Shown here piece by piece: positions 51,178-59,860 of a stretch of DNA of 64,000 nucleotides. The notes under the pieces were generated by a model, which saw only the letters and a list, made by a program, of their open reading frames with translations, was not told the DNA's origin and did not search any database. The stretch is taken from positions 3,895,501 to 3,959,500 of the forward strand of contig NZ_CP017476.1 of assembly GCF_001761385.1 (NCBI RefSeq). Direction: 5' to 3'. Within the stretch, counting starts at the first letter, position 1. Every line of letters starts with the position of its first letter. The translations under genes and the position numbers were made by a program. The stretch comes from Hydrogenophaga crassostreae (GTDB taxonomy: Bacteria > Pseudomonadota > Gammaproteobacteria > Burkholderiales > Burkholderiaceae_C).

Positions 51178-51211
51178 GATACAGTTTATTCAACTGTGTC
51201 CAAACTGTATC
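51178..51211. promoter_or_regulatory. Inverted-repeat operator in MocR/TRAP divergent region
   Basis: Perfect 10-bp arms GATACAGTTT (51178-51187) and AAACTGTATC (51202-51211). Two further half-sites of the same kind lie nearby: ACTGTACCC at 51158-51166 and AACTGTGTCC at 51192-51201. Repeated CTGTA/CTGTR half-sites are usual for MocR-type regulators, so this is very probably the binding region of the divergent regulator. Confidence 0.7.
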
Positions 51212-51346
51212 TGTAAACGGCGTTCTTTGTCCATAGACTGGGCCCGGTTGCGATGGTCTCCTCACCCGTTGGGTGAACAGGGCTACGTGGCCAACAAAGT
51301 GTCCACTCGCCTGGCGAGTTTGAATCAAGATCTACGGAGACAAAAC

Positions 51347-52396
51347 ATGACCCAATCAAAACTGGCACGTCGTCAGATCCTCAAATCCGCCATTGCATCC
51401 GCTGCAGCCGTTGGCGTCGCCGCCCCGCTGGCCGCACATGCCCAGGGGGCCACCGTGACCTGGCGCATGCAGGCGCTGTGGGACGGAGGCACCACCCCCC
51501 AGAAATTCGAGGAGAAGTTCGTTGCCCGCGTGGCCGAGCTGACTGGCGGGCGCTTCAAGATCAACCTGTTTGCGGCCGGCCAGATCGTGCCCGCTGCCCA
51601 GGCCTTTGACGCGGTCCGTGGTGGCGCCTTCGAAATGATGAAGACTTTTGACGGCTACGAGGCAGGCAAGATCCCCTCCTTCGCGTTCACCAGCACCATC
51701 CCGTTTGGCTTTGCCGAAAGCGATGACTACGAAGCATGGTTCTACGAGAAGGGTGGACTGGATCTGGTCCGCCAGGCCTACGCCCCGGCGGGATTGCACT
51801 ACATCGCACCGACCGTCTACGGTCAGGAGCCTTTGCACTCGAAGGTGCCGATCCGGAAGATGGCCGACCTGGCTGGCAAGAAAGGCCGCTTTGTGGGGTT
51901 GGCTTCAGCGGTGATGGGCGCCATGGGCGTCTCGGTGACGCCACTGCCCACGGGCGAGGTGTATTCCGCACTCGACAAGGGCGTGATCGACATGGCCGAC
52001 AGGGGTGACCTGACAGCCAACTTCGAAGCCGGTCTGGCCGAGGTCGCCAAATACGTGATCGTGCCCGGATTCCACCAGCCCACCACCGCCACCGCCTACG
52101 TGGCCAACAAGGGCGCCTTCGAGAAGTTGCCAGCGGAATTCAAGGCCGCCCTGGCTGTGGCTGCCCGCGAGGTGTCCTCGTCGCTGCGACAACACATTCT
52201 GGTGAACGACGCGAGCGTGCTGGCCAAGTACGAAGCCAAGGGCTGCGAAGTGATCCGTTTCAATGCCGCCGACGTTGCCGCCGCTCGACCCAAAGCCATG
52301 GCAGCCTGGCGTGCCGCGACCAAGGGCGATGCACTGGCGACAAAGATCCTGGACAGCCAGATCGCCTTCATGAAAGAGCTCGGCCTGCTGGCCTGA
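51347..52396 (+). CDS. dctP: TRAP transporter solute-binding protein DctP
   Basis: A 349-residue periplasmic binding protein of the DctP family. Residues 1-33 are a secretion signal with a twin-arginine-like RRQILKSAIASAAAVG start and AHAQ cleavage. The binding-domain core includes FEEKFVARVAELTGGRFKI, YGQEPLHSKVPIRKMADL (with the ligand-carboxylate region) and KGVIDMADRGDLTANFEAGL. GGAGACAAAAC precedes ATG 51347. The DctQ and DctM genes follow. The downstream HMG-CoA reductase suggests mevalonate as the ligand; that is inference. Confidence 0.88.
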   Translation: MTQSKLARRQILKSAIASAAAVGVAAPLAAHAQGATVTWRMQALWDGGTTPQKFEEKFVARVAELTGGRFKINLFAAGQIVPAAQAFDAVRGGAFEMMKTFDGYEAGKIPSFAFTSTIPFGFAESDDYEAWFYEKGGLDLVRQAYAPAGLHYIAPTVYGQEPLHSKVPIRKMADLAGKKGRFVGLASAVMGAMGVSVTPLPTGEVYSALDKGVIDMADRGDLTANFEAGLAEVAKYVIVPGFHQPTTATAYVANKGAFEKLPAEFKAALAVAAREVSSSLRQHILVNDASVLAKYEAKGCEVIRFNAADVAAARPKAMAAWRAATKGDALATKILDSQIAFMKELGLLA

Positions 52397-52480
52397 TGTT
52401 CCAGGCCCGCGCGCCAGCTTCGCCCAGAACGGGGGCGCTGGCGTAGCGGGCTGCACCACCGTTTCTTCTCTGGAGCCTGT

Positions 52481-53017
52481 ATGCCTGCCTGGCTGTCTGT
52501 CTCCACGTCGGCCATTACCACGCTCAATCGCTGGATCTTTCAGATCACGGTTTGGCTGATGGCGATCGTGGTTCCCGTGATGTTGTACGAGGTGGTGATG
52601 CGCTACCTCTTCGATGCGCCCACCGTCTGGGGCATGGAGCTGGCCGTGTTGCTCTTTGGCCCCTACTTCTTGCTCGGTGGTCCTTACCTCTTGCACTTGC
52701 GTGGCCATGTTGCACTGGACCTCGCGCGGCAGCGCCTGAGCCTGGCCTGGCAGCGCCGTCTGGACTTGATCAATTTCCCCATCATCGTTTTCTTTTGCGC
52801 CGTGTTGCTGTACTTCAGCGCCCCATCTGCGTTCAGCGCCTGGACTTACCGGGAAACCAGCTTTTCTGCCTGGAACCCGCCAATCTGGCCCGCCAAACTC
52901 ATGGTGCCTTTGGCCTTGGCGCTGATGCTGCTGCAAGCGCTGGTTGAATTCGTTCGGGTGTTGTTCAGGGCACCCGATACCACCGAACAAAATCCGGCTG
53001 AGGCTGCCCACCCATGA
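52481..53017 (+). CDS. dctQ: TRAP transporter small permease DctQ
   Basis: A 178-residue membrane protein with four helices, the small subunit of the TRAP importer. Typical is VMLYEVVMRYLFDAPTVWGM (about 29-48), the conserved RYxFxxPxxW motif of DctQ. A TGGAG ribosome site precedes ATG 52481. The last 4 bases overlap the dctM start (ATGA). It follows dctP by 84 bp. Confidence 0.9.
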   Translation: MPAWLSVSTSAITTLNRWIFQITVWLMAIVVPVMLYEVVMRYLFDAPTVWGMELAVLLFGPYFLLGGPYLLHLRGHVALDLARQRLSLAWQRRLDLINFPIIVFFCAVLLYFSAPSAFSAWTYRETSFSAWNPPIWPAKLMVPLALALMLLQALVEFVRVLFRAPDTTEQNPAEAAHP

Positions 53018-54330
53018 GCGCCAATGCCATCTTGCTGCTGATGTTCGGCAGCCTCACGGTGTTCATGCTCACCGGTTTGCCCATCGCCTTTGTCCTCGGA
53101 GGCCTCTCGCTGCTCTTCACGGTCACGCTCTGGGAGCCCAACGCCGTCATCGTGCTGGTGCTTCAGATCTACGACACGATGAAATCGGAGGCCTTGCTGG
53201 CCATCCCGCTGTTTATCCTGATGGCCTGCATCCTGCAGCGATCCGGGGTGATCGAGGATCTGTACCGAGCCATGGAACTCTGGTTTGGGCGCATCAAAGG
53301 TGGGCTGGCCATCGGCACCGTGATCATCTGTGTGGTCATGGCCGCCATGACAGGCGTGGTCGGCGCAGCAGTGACCGCCATGGGGATTCTGGCGCTGCCT
53401 GAAATGCTCAAACGGGGCTACAAGCCCCAACTGGCCCTCGGCACCATCTGTGCCTCGGGGACGCTGGGCATACTGATCCCGCCATCGGTGCTGACCATTG
53501 TCTACGCGGTCACGGCGCAAATTTCGATTGGCCAGATGCTGATCGCCGGCTTGGTTCCGGGCTTGATTCTGGCCAGCCTGTACATCGGATACATCGTGGT
53601 TGTCGGGTGGTTGCGGCCCGACTGGGTCCCTCTGGACCCAAACATGCAGGCCGTGCCGCTGAAGGCCAAGCTGCTGGCGCTCAAGGCGCTGGCCTTCCCG
53701 TCCATGCTGATCGTGATGATCCTGGGATCGATCTTTTTTGGGGTGGCCACACCCACGGAGTCGGCTGCGGTTGGCGTGGCGGGCGCCATGATTCCGGCCC
53801 TGCTCAAACGCCGGCTCAACCTGGGCATGTTGCGGGCCAGTGGTGTCGACTCCCTGAAGGCCACGTCGATGATCCTGTGGATCACACTCGGCGCGAAAGC
53901 CTATGTGGCGATTTTCACAGGTCTCGGTGGCGCCGACACCTTGCTTGAATTCATCAAGGGCCTGGAAGTCAACCGCTGGTTGATTCTCGGCGCCATGATG
54001 CTCTTGCTGGTCTTTCTCGGCACGGTTCTTGACGAACTCGGCATCATTCTGCTGACCGTGCCGGTGTTCCTGCCCATCGTTCGCCTGCTGGGATTTGACG
54101 AGCTCTGGTTCGGTGTGCTGTACGCGATCACCATCCAGATGGGCTATATCAGCCCGCCCTTTGGCTACACCCTGTTCTACATCAAGGGCACCTTGCCCAA
54201 GCAGATTGGCATGGACCTGGTCTACAAGGGCGTGATCCCCTTCTTCATCCTGCAGTTTGTTGGCTTGCTGATTTGCGCGGCCTTCCCTGACCTGGTCACC
54301 TACCTGCCCCGCCTGATGGCCGAACGCTGA
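53014..54330 (+). CDS. dctM: TRAP transporter large permease DctM
   Basis: A 438-residue channel subunit with about twelve helices that imports the solute using a sodium gradient. Family motifs: LTGLPIAFVLGGLSLLF (18-34), GAAVTAMGILALPEMLKRGY, ASGTLGILIPPSVLTIVYA (about 150-168), TPTESAAVGVAGAM and ELGIILLTVPVFLPIV. It overlaps dctQ by 4 bp and is followed after 30 bp by the HMG-CoA reductase gene, indicating a single transcript. Confidence 0.93.
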   Translation: MSANAILLLMFGSLTVFMLTGLPIAFVLGGLSLLFTVTLWEPNAVIVLVLQIYDTMKSEALLAIPLFILMACILQRSGVIEDLYRAMELWFGRIKGGLAIGTVIICVVMAAMTGVVGAAVTAMGILALPEMLKRGYKPQLALGTICASGTLGILIPPSVLTIVYAVTAQISIGQMLIAGLVPGLILASLYIGYIVVVGWLRPDWVPLDPNMQAVPLKAKLLALKALAFPSMLIVMILGSIFFGVATPTESAAVGVAGAMIPALLKRRLNLGMLRASGVDSLKATSMILWITLGAKAYVAIFTGLGGADTLLEFIKGLEVNRWLILGAMMLLLVFLGTVLDELGIILLTVPVFLPIVRLLGFDELWFGVLYAITIQMGYISPPFGYTLFYIKGTLPKQIGMDLVYKGVIPFFILQFVGLLICAAFPDLVTYLPRLMAER

Positions 54331-54360
54331 GTTCAATTTTTCATTTTCAGAGGACATCCC

Positions 54361-55644
54361 ATGGACACGCATGCTCCCAGCAGCCGCATTGGCGGTTTCC
54401 ACAAATTCAATGTCGCCGAGCGGATCGACAGCGTCGCAAAATTTGCGCAACTGGATGACGCAGACAAGGCCTTGTTGCGGAACACCGGCAATCTGCCCGC
54501 CGAACTGGCCGATCATCTGATCGAGAACTTCATCGGCACCATGAACATTCCGGTGGGCATTGCCACCAACATGAAGATTGATGGTCAGGACCGGCTGATT
54601 CCCATGGCCACAGAAGAGTCTTCCGTGGTGGCTGCGGTGTGCAACGCGGCGCGCCAGTGCTACGACAACGGAGGCTTTGTGACCTCCATGTCGGGTACCG
54701 AGATGATTGCGCAGATCCAGCTCACTCAGGTGCCTGATCCGCAGCATGCCCGTTTGCAGATTCTCGAGCGCAAAGAAGCGGTTCGAGACATGTGCAACGC
54801 CTGCGACCCGATTCTGGTCAAACTCGGTGGTGGCTTTCGGGATCTCGAAGTGCGCGTGCTCGACACACGGGGTGGCACCATGGTGGTCACCCACCTCATT
54901 GTCGATACCCGAGACGCGATGGGTGCCAACGCGGTCAACACCATGGCCGAACGCATTGCGCCGCACATTGCCGAATGGACGCAAGGAAAGAGCAACTTGC
55001 GCATCCTGTCCAATCTGGCCGACAGGCGCCTGGCCCGTGCGCGTTGCACCTGGCGTCTGGCCGACATCGGTGGCGCCGAGGTGCGCGACGCCATGCTGGC
55101 GGCCTACCACTTTGCAGAAGCCGATCCGTATCGCGCCGCGACACACAACAAGGGCATCATGAATGGCATCAGTGCCGTGGTGATGGCCACTGGCAACGAT
55201 ACCCGGGCGGTTGAAGCTGGCGCCCACGCCTATGCAGCGCGCAGTGGTCGCTACTCCAGTCTGACGGCATGGGAGGTGTCGGCTGAAGGAGACCTGGTCG
55301 GATCCATTGAAGTACCCATGGCCGTGGGCCTGGTGGGCGGTGCGACCAAACTGCACCCCAGTGCCAAGGTGGCGCTCAAGATCCTCAATGCGAAAGCCGC
55401 CGAAGACCTTGCGCGTGTCATCGCAGCGGTTGGACTTGCCCAGAACTTTTCGGCGATGAAGGCACTGGCGACCACGGGTATCCAGAAAGGACACATGTCG
55501 CTGCATTCGCAGAACATTGCCATGATGGCCGGCGCTTTGGGGGAAGAAATCGACCTCGTCGCCCGCGCCTTGGTTGAACTCGGTACGGTGCGCCTCGATG
55601 TCGCCGAGGAAGCGCTTCAGCGGATCAGAACGTCAAAGGCCTGA
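54361..55644 (+). CDS. mvaA: Class II (degradative) HMG-CoA reductase
   Basis: A 427-residue enzyme. Class II HMG-CoA reductases run mostly in the catabolic direction, oxidising mevalonate plus CoA to HMG-CoA with NAD. Recognisable features: SSRIGGFHKFNVAERI near the N-terminus, MATEESSVVAA (82-92, catalytic Glu), the dinucleotide motif VDTRDAMGANAVNTMAE (about 181-197), GIMNGISAVVMATGNDTRAV (catalytic Lys/Asn region) and KGHMSLHSQNIAM near 377-389 with the catalytic His. AGAGGACATCCC precedes ATG 54361. HMG-CoA lyase and mevalonate-specific genes are not in the window. Confidence 0.92.
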   Translation: MDTHAPSSRIGGFHKFNVAERIDSVAKFAQLDDADKALLRNTGNLPAELADHLIENFIGTMNIPVGIATNMKIDGQDRLIPMATEESSVVAAVCNAARQCYDNGGFVTSMSGTEMIAQIQLTQVPDPQHARLQILERKEAVRDMCNACDPILVKLGGGFRDLEVRVLDTRGGTMVVTHLIVDTRDAMGANAVNTMAERIAPHIAEWTQGKSNLRILSNLADRRLARARCTWRLADIGGAEVRDAMLAAYHFAEADPYRAATHNKGIMNGISAVVMATGNDTRAVEAGAHAYAARSGRYSSLTAWEVSAEGDLVGSIEVPMAVGLVGGATKLHPSAKVALKILNAKAAEDLARVIAAVGLAQNFSAMKALATTGIQKGHMSLHSQNIAMMAGALGEEIDLVARALVELGTVRLDVAEEALQRIRTSKA

Positions 55645-56476
55645 TGCAGGAATGGTTTCCAGGATCCGTCTAACAACTGGATGTCACCCACTTCTCTGGC
55701 CCGCTTTCAATTTTCAGTGGAGCGCCCACCTTGAGGCACCCCGGTGCGCGCGCCAGCCATTGCCTGCCTCGACCCATCGCCCTGCCCCGCGTTTGTCTAG
55801 CAACAAGGCTGCACACAGACTTGCGAGCAGCTCCTTGCTGAAGAACGCAGAGAATCCCGGCAGACCTTGCGGCATCCACCCCTGGTAGGCCCTGTCTTTC
55901 CCCAAGAAAAAACGCGGCTTTCGGCGCGGGCTTTTTGTTTCCGTTTCCCTCGCCTGTGGCCATTCAAGCCGCCAGCCCCACAACCGTGACACGGGGGTAC
56001 GCCCAGTTTCGTGCGGATCAAGCAGGGTCCCAGTTCTGGAAATGGCGCAAAACCCAGCCGTCAAACCGGTTGCCGTGTGACACACAGCACAACGTTCACA
56101 CGCCTATCGGGCACTGGGCATCGTCTCTGGCAGGGTTGCGCAGCAAACCGACCTGCCCGCCATCAAGTGACTTTTGTCGCACCGGAAACCGGTGTTTTGA
56201 GTGGTTTCTGAAGGCTGCGAAGCCGGATACCCGGCCCGGGCACACACCGGCGTGAGCCAACCAAGCCCCTCTGCAAGGCACCGGGTCTTGCACCCGGAAA
56301 AGCTCTACCGGAAAAACGATATCGGCACCATGGTGCATTTCAAATGAATGAAAAACACAACACTCCGACAATAGTTACTTTCCCTTAGTTGAAATGGGTA
56401 AACTCGGCTCGGAAAACTTTGAACAACCCTAACTTTTTGACCAGTTTCGGCCGTTCCCTTTCACATTTCAACCACT
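55645..56476. other. Long non-coding gap between mvaA and the outer-membrane gene
   Basis: About 830 bp with no credible gene on either strand. A short GC-rich imperfect hairpin flanked by A and T runs lies at about 55905-55936 and might terminate transcription, but its stem is weak. The last 120 bp are AT-richer and should hold the promoter of the gene at 56477. Confidence 0.45.
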
Positions 56477-57388
56477 ATGAAAAACCCCATGATCCGCCTC
56501 AAAGCAACGCCCGTCATCGCCGCCATCGGGATGTTGTCTTTCGCCTCTACGGCGTTCGCCAGCGACTTCACCACCGAAATCGGTGCCCGCTACTGGCACT
56601 CAAGCGGCGGCCCCGAGTACACCCTGTACGGCGGCATGAGCCCCGACGACGGCGCGGTATCTGCCTTGCAGTACAAATCGAAAAACGTGGCTTCGCCTGA
56701 AGTGTTTTTCCGTGTCGACCACATCAGTGGCGTGTTCGTCAAAGGCATCCTTGCTGGCGCCGTGACCAGCAAGAGTGGCGTGGAATACGACGAAGACTTC
56801 GAGCCTGAGACCGATCCATACTCACGCACCGAAACCTCCCAACTCAAGAGCGCGATCAAATACGGCTCGATTGACGTCGGCTATGGCATTTCCCAAGGCG
56901 CCTTGCGCGTGGGTGGCTTCGTGGGCTACGCCAACTGGAATGAAAAGTACCGCGCCTATGGCTGTACACAACTGGCCACCTCCGACATCTGCTCACCAGG
57001 CGATGTCGCTGATGACGAGTTGGGCATCACCGAAACCGACAAATTCACGGGCCCCCGGGTGGGCGTGACGGCGGACTTTGCGGTCAACGACAAGCTGTCC
57101 CTTTCGGGTGAAGCTGCGTACTTCAAGCCCGACCACAAGAACACCGACAACCACCACCTCTCGGGCCTGGGTCTGACACCCGGCAACGGCAGCGGCAGCG
57201 GCTCACAGATCAGCATTGCGTTGAACTACCTGGTAACCCCGGCACTGAGCATCGGCGCGGGCTACCGCATGTGGTCGGTCAAATCCGACATCACCACCGG
57301 GATCACCGAACAGGCCCCCGAGAGCCAGCTGGAAACCTACAAGACGAAACGCAAAGGCATGTTCCTGCAAGCAAGCTACCGCTTCTGA
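56477..57388 (+). CDS. Outer-membrane beta-barrel protein, function unknown
   Basis: A 303-residue secreted protein. Signal peptide to about residue 28 (VIAAIGMLSFASTAFA, then SDFTTEIGARYW). The mature part has many alternating amphipathic strands (EVFFRVDHI, GSIDVGYGISQG, RVGVTADFAV, SISIALNYL-like) and ends in an aromatic residue (ASYRF), the signal for outer-membrane insertion. Two Cys (about 166 and 174) could form a loop disulfide. It resembles porin-like or OMP-type barrels of 12 strands or so, but no named family is recognised. A strong terminator follows directly. Confidence 0.75.
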   Translation: MKNPMIRLKATPVIAAIGMLSFASTAFASDFTTEIGARYWHSSGGPEYTLYGGMSPDDGAVSALQYKSKNVASPEVFFRVDHISGVFVKGILAGAVTSKSGVEYDEDFEPETDPYSRTETSQLKSAIKYGSIDVGYGISQGALRVGGFVGYANWNEKYRAYGCTQLATSDICSPGDVADDELGITETDKFTGPRVGVTADFAVNDKLSLSGEAAYFKPDHKNTDNHHLSGLGLTPGNGSGSGSQISIALNYLVTPALSIGAGYRMWSVKSDITTGITEQAPESQLETYKTKRKGMFLQASYRF

Positions 57389-57409
57389 AACGGTTGACCG
57401 ATGACTGAA

Positions 57410-57445
57410 AATGCCCCCGAGCTTCACGCCCGGGGGCATTTTTTT
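57410..57445 (+). terminator. Intrinsic terminator after outer-membrane protein gene
   Basis: A perfect 10-bp stem AATGCCCCCG/CGGGGGCATT with an 11-nt loop and a run of seven T residues, 22 bp after the stop codon. Confidence 0.92.
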
Positions 57446-57652
57446 GAGCGACATCCGCCCACATCATGCGGCCCTTTTCCCCGCGGCGGCTTGTTGCCAA
57501 CCAAGGCTCTGAACCGTTGAGGTCACCAGAAATCAAGGCCGGCGAACCCGGTTGAGGGTTGGCTCGAACCTGCTCTGATTCGCCCTGGCTCACCAACGCA
57601 TCATCAGGCTGCCCGCCCCGAACGGTTGCCTGATCCACCCAGTTCACCGGCC
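57446..57652. other. Short gap between two terminators
   Basis: About 200 bp between the terminator of the outer-membrane gene and that of the convergent lipoprotein gene. Nothing recognisable is seen here. Confidence 0.6.
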
Positions 57653-57686
57653 AAGAAAAAGCCCCGCTTCAGCGGGGCTTTTTCTT
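57653..57686. terminator. Bidirectional terminator after small lipoprotein gene
   Basis: A 16-bp perfect inverted repeat AAGAAAAAGCCCCGCT/AGCGGGGCTTTTTCTT, with A-run and T-run on its flanks, so it can stop transcription from either side. It lies 17 bp after the stop of the minus-strand lipoprotein gene. Confidence 0.92.
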
Positions 57687-57703
57687 GGGGCAGTTCCAGC
57701 CGC

Positions 57704-57934
57704 TCAGCTCTGGTTGGCCAGAAGCCTGAAGCCCTTGCCACGCATGCAATGGGCCACCAGCAATTCTTGTTCGTCTTCATCGATCTTGCTGACGCCTACC
57801 TTGAACCGGCACTCGGAGAGTTCGGTGTAGGTGTCGTCGGCGGAGACATTGGGTTTGGCCCAAAAAGGCTTGGAAGTGGACGCGCAACCCGCGACCACCA
57901 GCACTGCGAGCAGCATCCCTGCGGTTTTGATCAT
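57704..57934 (-). CDS. Small hypothetical lipoprotein
   Basis: A 76-residue protein with a lipoprotein signal: MIKTAGMLLAVLVVAGCAS, the lipobox LVVAGC putting the lipid-carrying Cys at residue 17. The mature part is short and polar (SECRFKVGVSKIDEDEQELL, then HCMRGKGFRLL) with two further cysteines (about 42 and 63) that could form a disulfide. No known domain. It lies downstream of soxB on the same strand, 77 bp after soxB ends, and has its own terminator. A link with the sox genes is only positional. Confidence 0.7.
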   Translation of the reverse strand: MIKTAGMLLAVLVVAGCASTSKPFWAKPNVSADDTYTELSECRFKVGVSKIDEDEQELLVAHCMRGKGFRLLANQS

Positions 57935-58011
57935 TTTGAAATCCTCGGTGTCAAATGGAATGCCCAAGCATAGCAAAGCCCGGCAGGAACCCGCTGTGCC
58001 GGGGTTTTCTG

Positions 58012-59739
58012 TTACATCCCGGCCATGCCCGGGTTGCCAGCCATGCCGACCAGTTTGGGGGTGTTGATGGTCCGCGGGGCGATGGTCTTGTGGTTCTTGA
58101 AGTAGGCCTCCATGACGTCCCAGATGGGTTCTCCCGTGGCACCTTTGGCGACTGGCGCCCAACCAGCCACTTTGTAAGTCTTGTCGGCCTCGATGGCCTT
58201 GCCTTTGAGCATCATGTTGCTGATGCGCTTGCCAGAATCCGCTTTGGGATCGCAGGTGTAGGCCAACCCGCCCACGCGCACCATGTCGCCACCCTGCTGG
58301 TAATACGGATCGGGGTTGAACAGGTTGTCGCAGACGTCTTCCAGCACGGTCTTGATGGTCTCTCCCGTCATGTCGTTCAGCGAGCTGGACGGGTAGGTGA
58401 TGGCCACCTGGTCCATCATCAGTTCACGCGTGATGGCCTGGCCCGGCAAGATGGTGGTACCCCAGCGGAAGCCGGGCGAGAAAGCCATGTCGGCGCCCTT
58501 GACTTCCATCAGGGCGTCGACGATGAGCTGGTCCCACGAACCGTTGAAGTTGCCACGGCGGTAGAGCAGGCCTTCGGAAATCGCCAGCTCTTCGTCGAGC
58601 TTGGCCTTGTAGGGTGCACGCACCTGGGTGATGTAGGTCTGCATTTCGGCATCGGCCGGCAACAGGTTGGCAAAAATGGGCAGCAGCTTGTAGCGGAAAT
58701 CCTGCACCTTGCCGCCGCGCACATCGAAATCGAGCACGCCGAGAAACTTGCTGTTGGAACCCGCGTTGGTGACCAGCGTTTGGCCGCTGGCATTTTTCAC
58801 AACGAAGGGGGCTGGCATGCCGTCGTGGGTGTGACCACCCAGAATCGCGTCGATACCGGTCACGCGCGAGGCCATCTTGATGTCCACGTCCATGCCATTG
58901 TGCGAAATCACGACCACCGCTTGCGCGCCTTTGGCCCGCACCTCGTCGACCATTTTCTGCATGTTGTCGTCCTGGATACCGAAGGTCCAGTTGGGCACCA
59001 TGTGGCTGGGGTTGGCGATGGGGGTGTAAGGGAATGCTTGCCCGATCACGGCCACGGGCACGCCATTCATTTCCTTGATGACGTAAGGCTTGAACACCGG
59101 GTCACCGAAGTCGTTGGTCTTGACGTTTTGCGCCAGAAAGTCGAGCTTCCCGGCAAAGTCCTTCTTGATGATTTCCTGCACACGCGCTTCGCCAAGGGTG
59201 AACTCCCAGTGCGGGCTCATGGCGTCGACGCCGAGCATTTTGCAGGCGTCGACCATGTCCTGGCCGTCGGTCCACAGCGCGGTGGCACTGCCCTGCCAGG
59301 TGTCGCCACCGTCCAGCAGCATCGCGTAAGGACGGCTGGCCTTCATCATCTTGATCAGCGTTGCCATGTGGGCAAAGCCACCGACCTTGCCGTAGGTTTT
59401 GGCGGCCTGTTCGAAGTTGAGGTAGGTAAAGGCGTGGGCCTCGGGCGTGCCGGGGCGGATCTTGAAATGCTTGAGCAAGCCTTCACCCACGATATGGGGC
59501 GGACGGCCCACCGCTTCGGCCACGCCCAGGTTCACGTTGGGTTCGCGGAAATGAATCGGCATCAGCTGCGCATGGCAGTCGGTGAAGTGCAGGAAGCTGA
59601 CGTTGCCGAACTTTGGCAAGTCGTACATGGCCTGCCCCGCGCCGGCTTTGCCTGCCAGCACATCCTTGTGGTTCAAGGCCATGCCGCCCGCACTGGCCAC
59701 GGCGAGCACTTGCATGAATTCACGACGGCTGAAGCTCAT
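58012..59739 (-). CDS. soxB: Thiosulfohydrolase SoxB
   Basis: A 575-residue periplasmic di-manganese enzyme of the 5'-nucleotidase/metallophosphatase family that cuts the sulfonate off SoxY-bound intermediates as sulfate. It has a twin-arginine signal (SRREFMQVLAVASAGG). Metal motifs: LHFTDCHAQ, LLDGGDTWQGS, VISHNGMD and GGHTHDGMPAP. The C-terminus is a short GMAGNPGMAGM tail. ATG 59739 (MSFSRREF) is preferred to 59745 because AAAGGA lies at a proper distance only for the former. It ends the sox run, after soxX, separated by two hairpins. Confidence 0.95.
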   Translation of the reverse strand: MSFSRREFMQVLAVASAGGMALNHKDVLAGKAGAGQAMYDLPKFGNVSFLHFTDCHAQLMPIHFREPNVNLGVAEAVGRPPHIVGEGLLKHFKIRPGTPEAHAFTYLNFEQAAKTYGKVGGFAHMATLIKMMKASRPYAMLLDGGDTWQGSATALWTDGQDMVDACKMLGVDAMSPHWEFTLGEARVQEIIKKDFAGKLDFLAQNVKTNDFGDPVFKPYVIKEMNGVPVAVIGQAFPYTPIANPSHMVPNWTFGIQDDNMQKMVDEVRAKGAQAVVVISHNGMDVDIKMASRVTGIDAILGGHTHDGMPAPFVVKNASGQTLVTNAGSNSKFLGVLDFDVRGGKVQDFRYKLLPIFANLLPADAEMQTYITQVRAPYKAKLDEELAISEGLLYRRGNFNGSWDQLIVDALMEVKGADMAFSPGFRWGTTILPGQAITRELMMDQVAITYPSSSLNDMTGETIKTVLEDVCDNLFNPDPYYQQGGDMVRVGGLAYTCDPKADSGKRISNMMLKGKAIEADKTYKVAGWAPVAKGATGEPIWDVMEAYFKNHKTIAPRTINTPKLVGMAGNPGMAGM

Positions 59740-59793
59740 ATACATTCCTTTTCAATTGATCGCTGATATTTGCGCGAAATTTTTTTGAACCGG

Positions 59794-59848
59794 CAACGGA
59801 GGCGCTTCAAAGCCTCCGTTGCACACGCACGAAGCCACCGCTTCGTGC
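59794..59848 (-). repeat. Two tandem stem-loops between soxX and soxB
   Basis: Stem-loop 1 has perfect 10-bp arms CAACGGAGGC (59794-59803) and GCCTCCGTTG (59812-59821). Stem-loop 2 has perfect 9-bp arms GCACGAAGC (59827-59835) and GCTTCGTGC (59840-59848). No T-run follows on the transcribed strand, so they are more likely mRNA stabilising/processing elements or partial attenuators than true terminators. Confidence 0.65.
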
Positions 59849-59860
59849 GCCAGGTTCAGA

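Noticed and set aside
52846..55506. An 886-codon minus-strand open frame, the longest in the window
   Set aside because: Antisense to dctQ, dctM and mvaA; composition is His/Gln/Arg-rich as expected for a shadow frame, with no domain.
55905..55936. Possible terminator AAAAAACGCGGC...GCGGGCTTTTTG
   Set aside because: The flanking A and T runs look right, but the GC arms pair poorly, so it is not listed as a terminator.
57955..59766. A 603-codon plus-strand open frame
   Set aside because: Antisense to soxB and rich in His and Val, with no recognisable fold.
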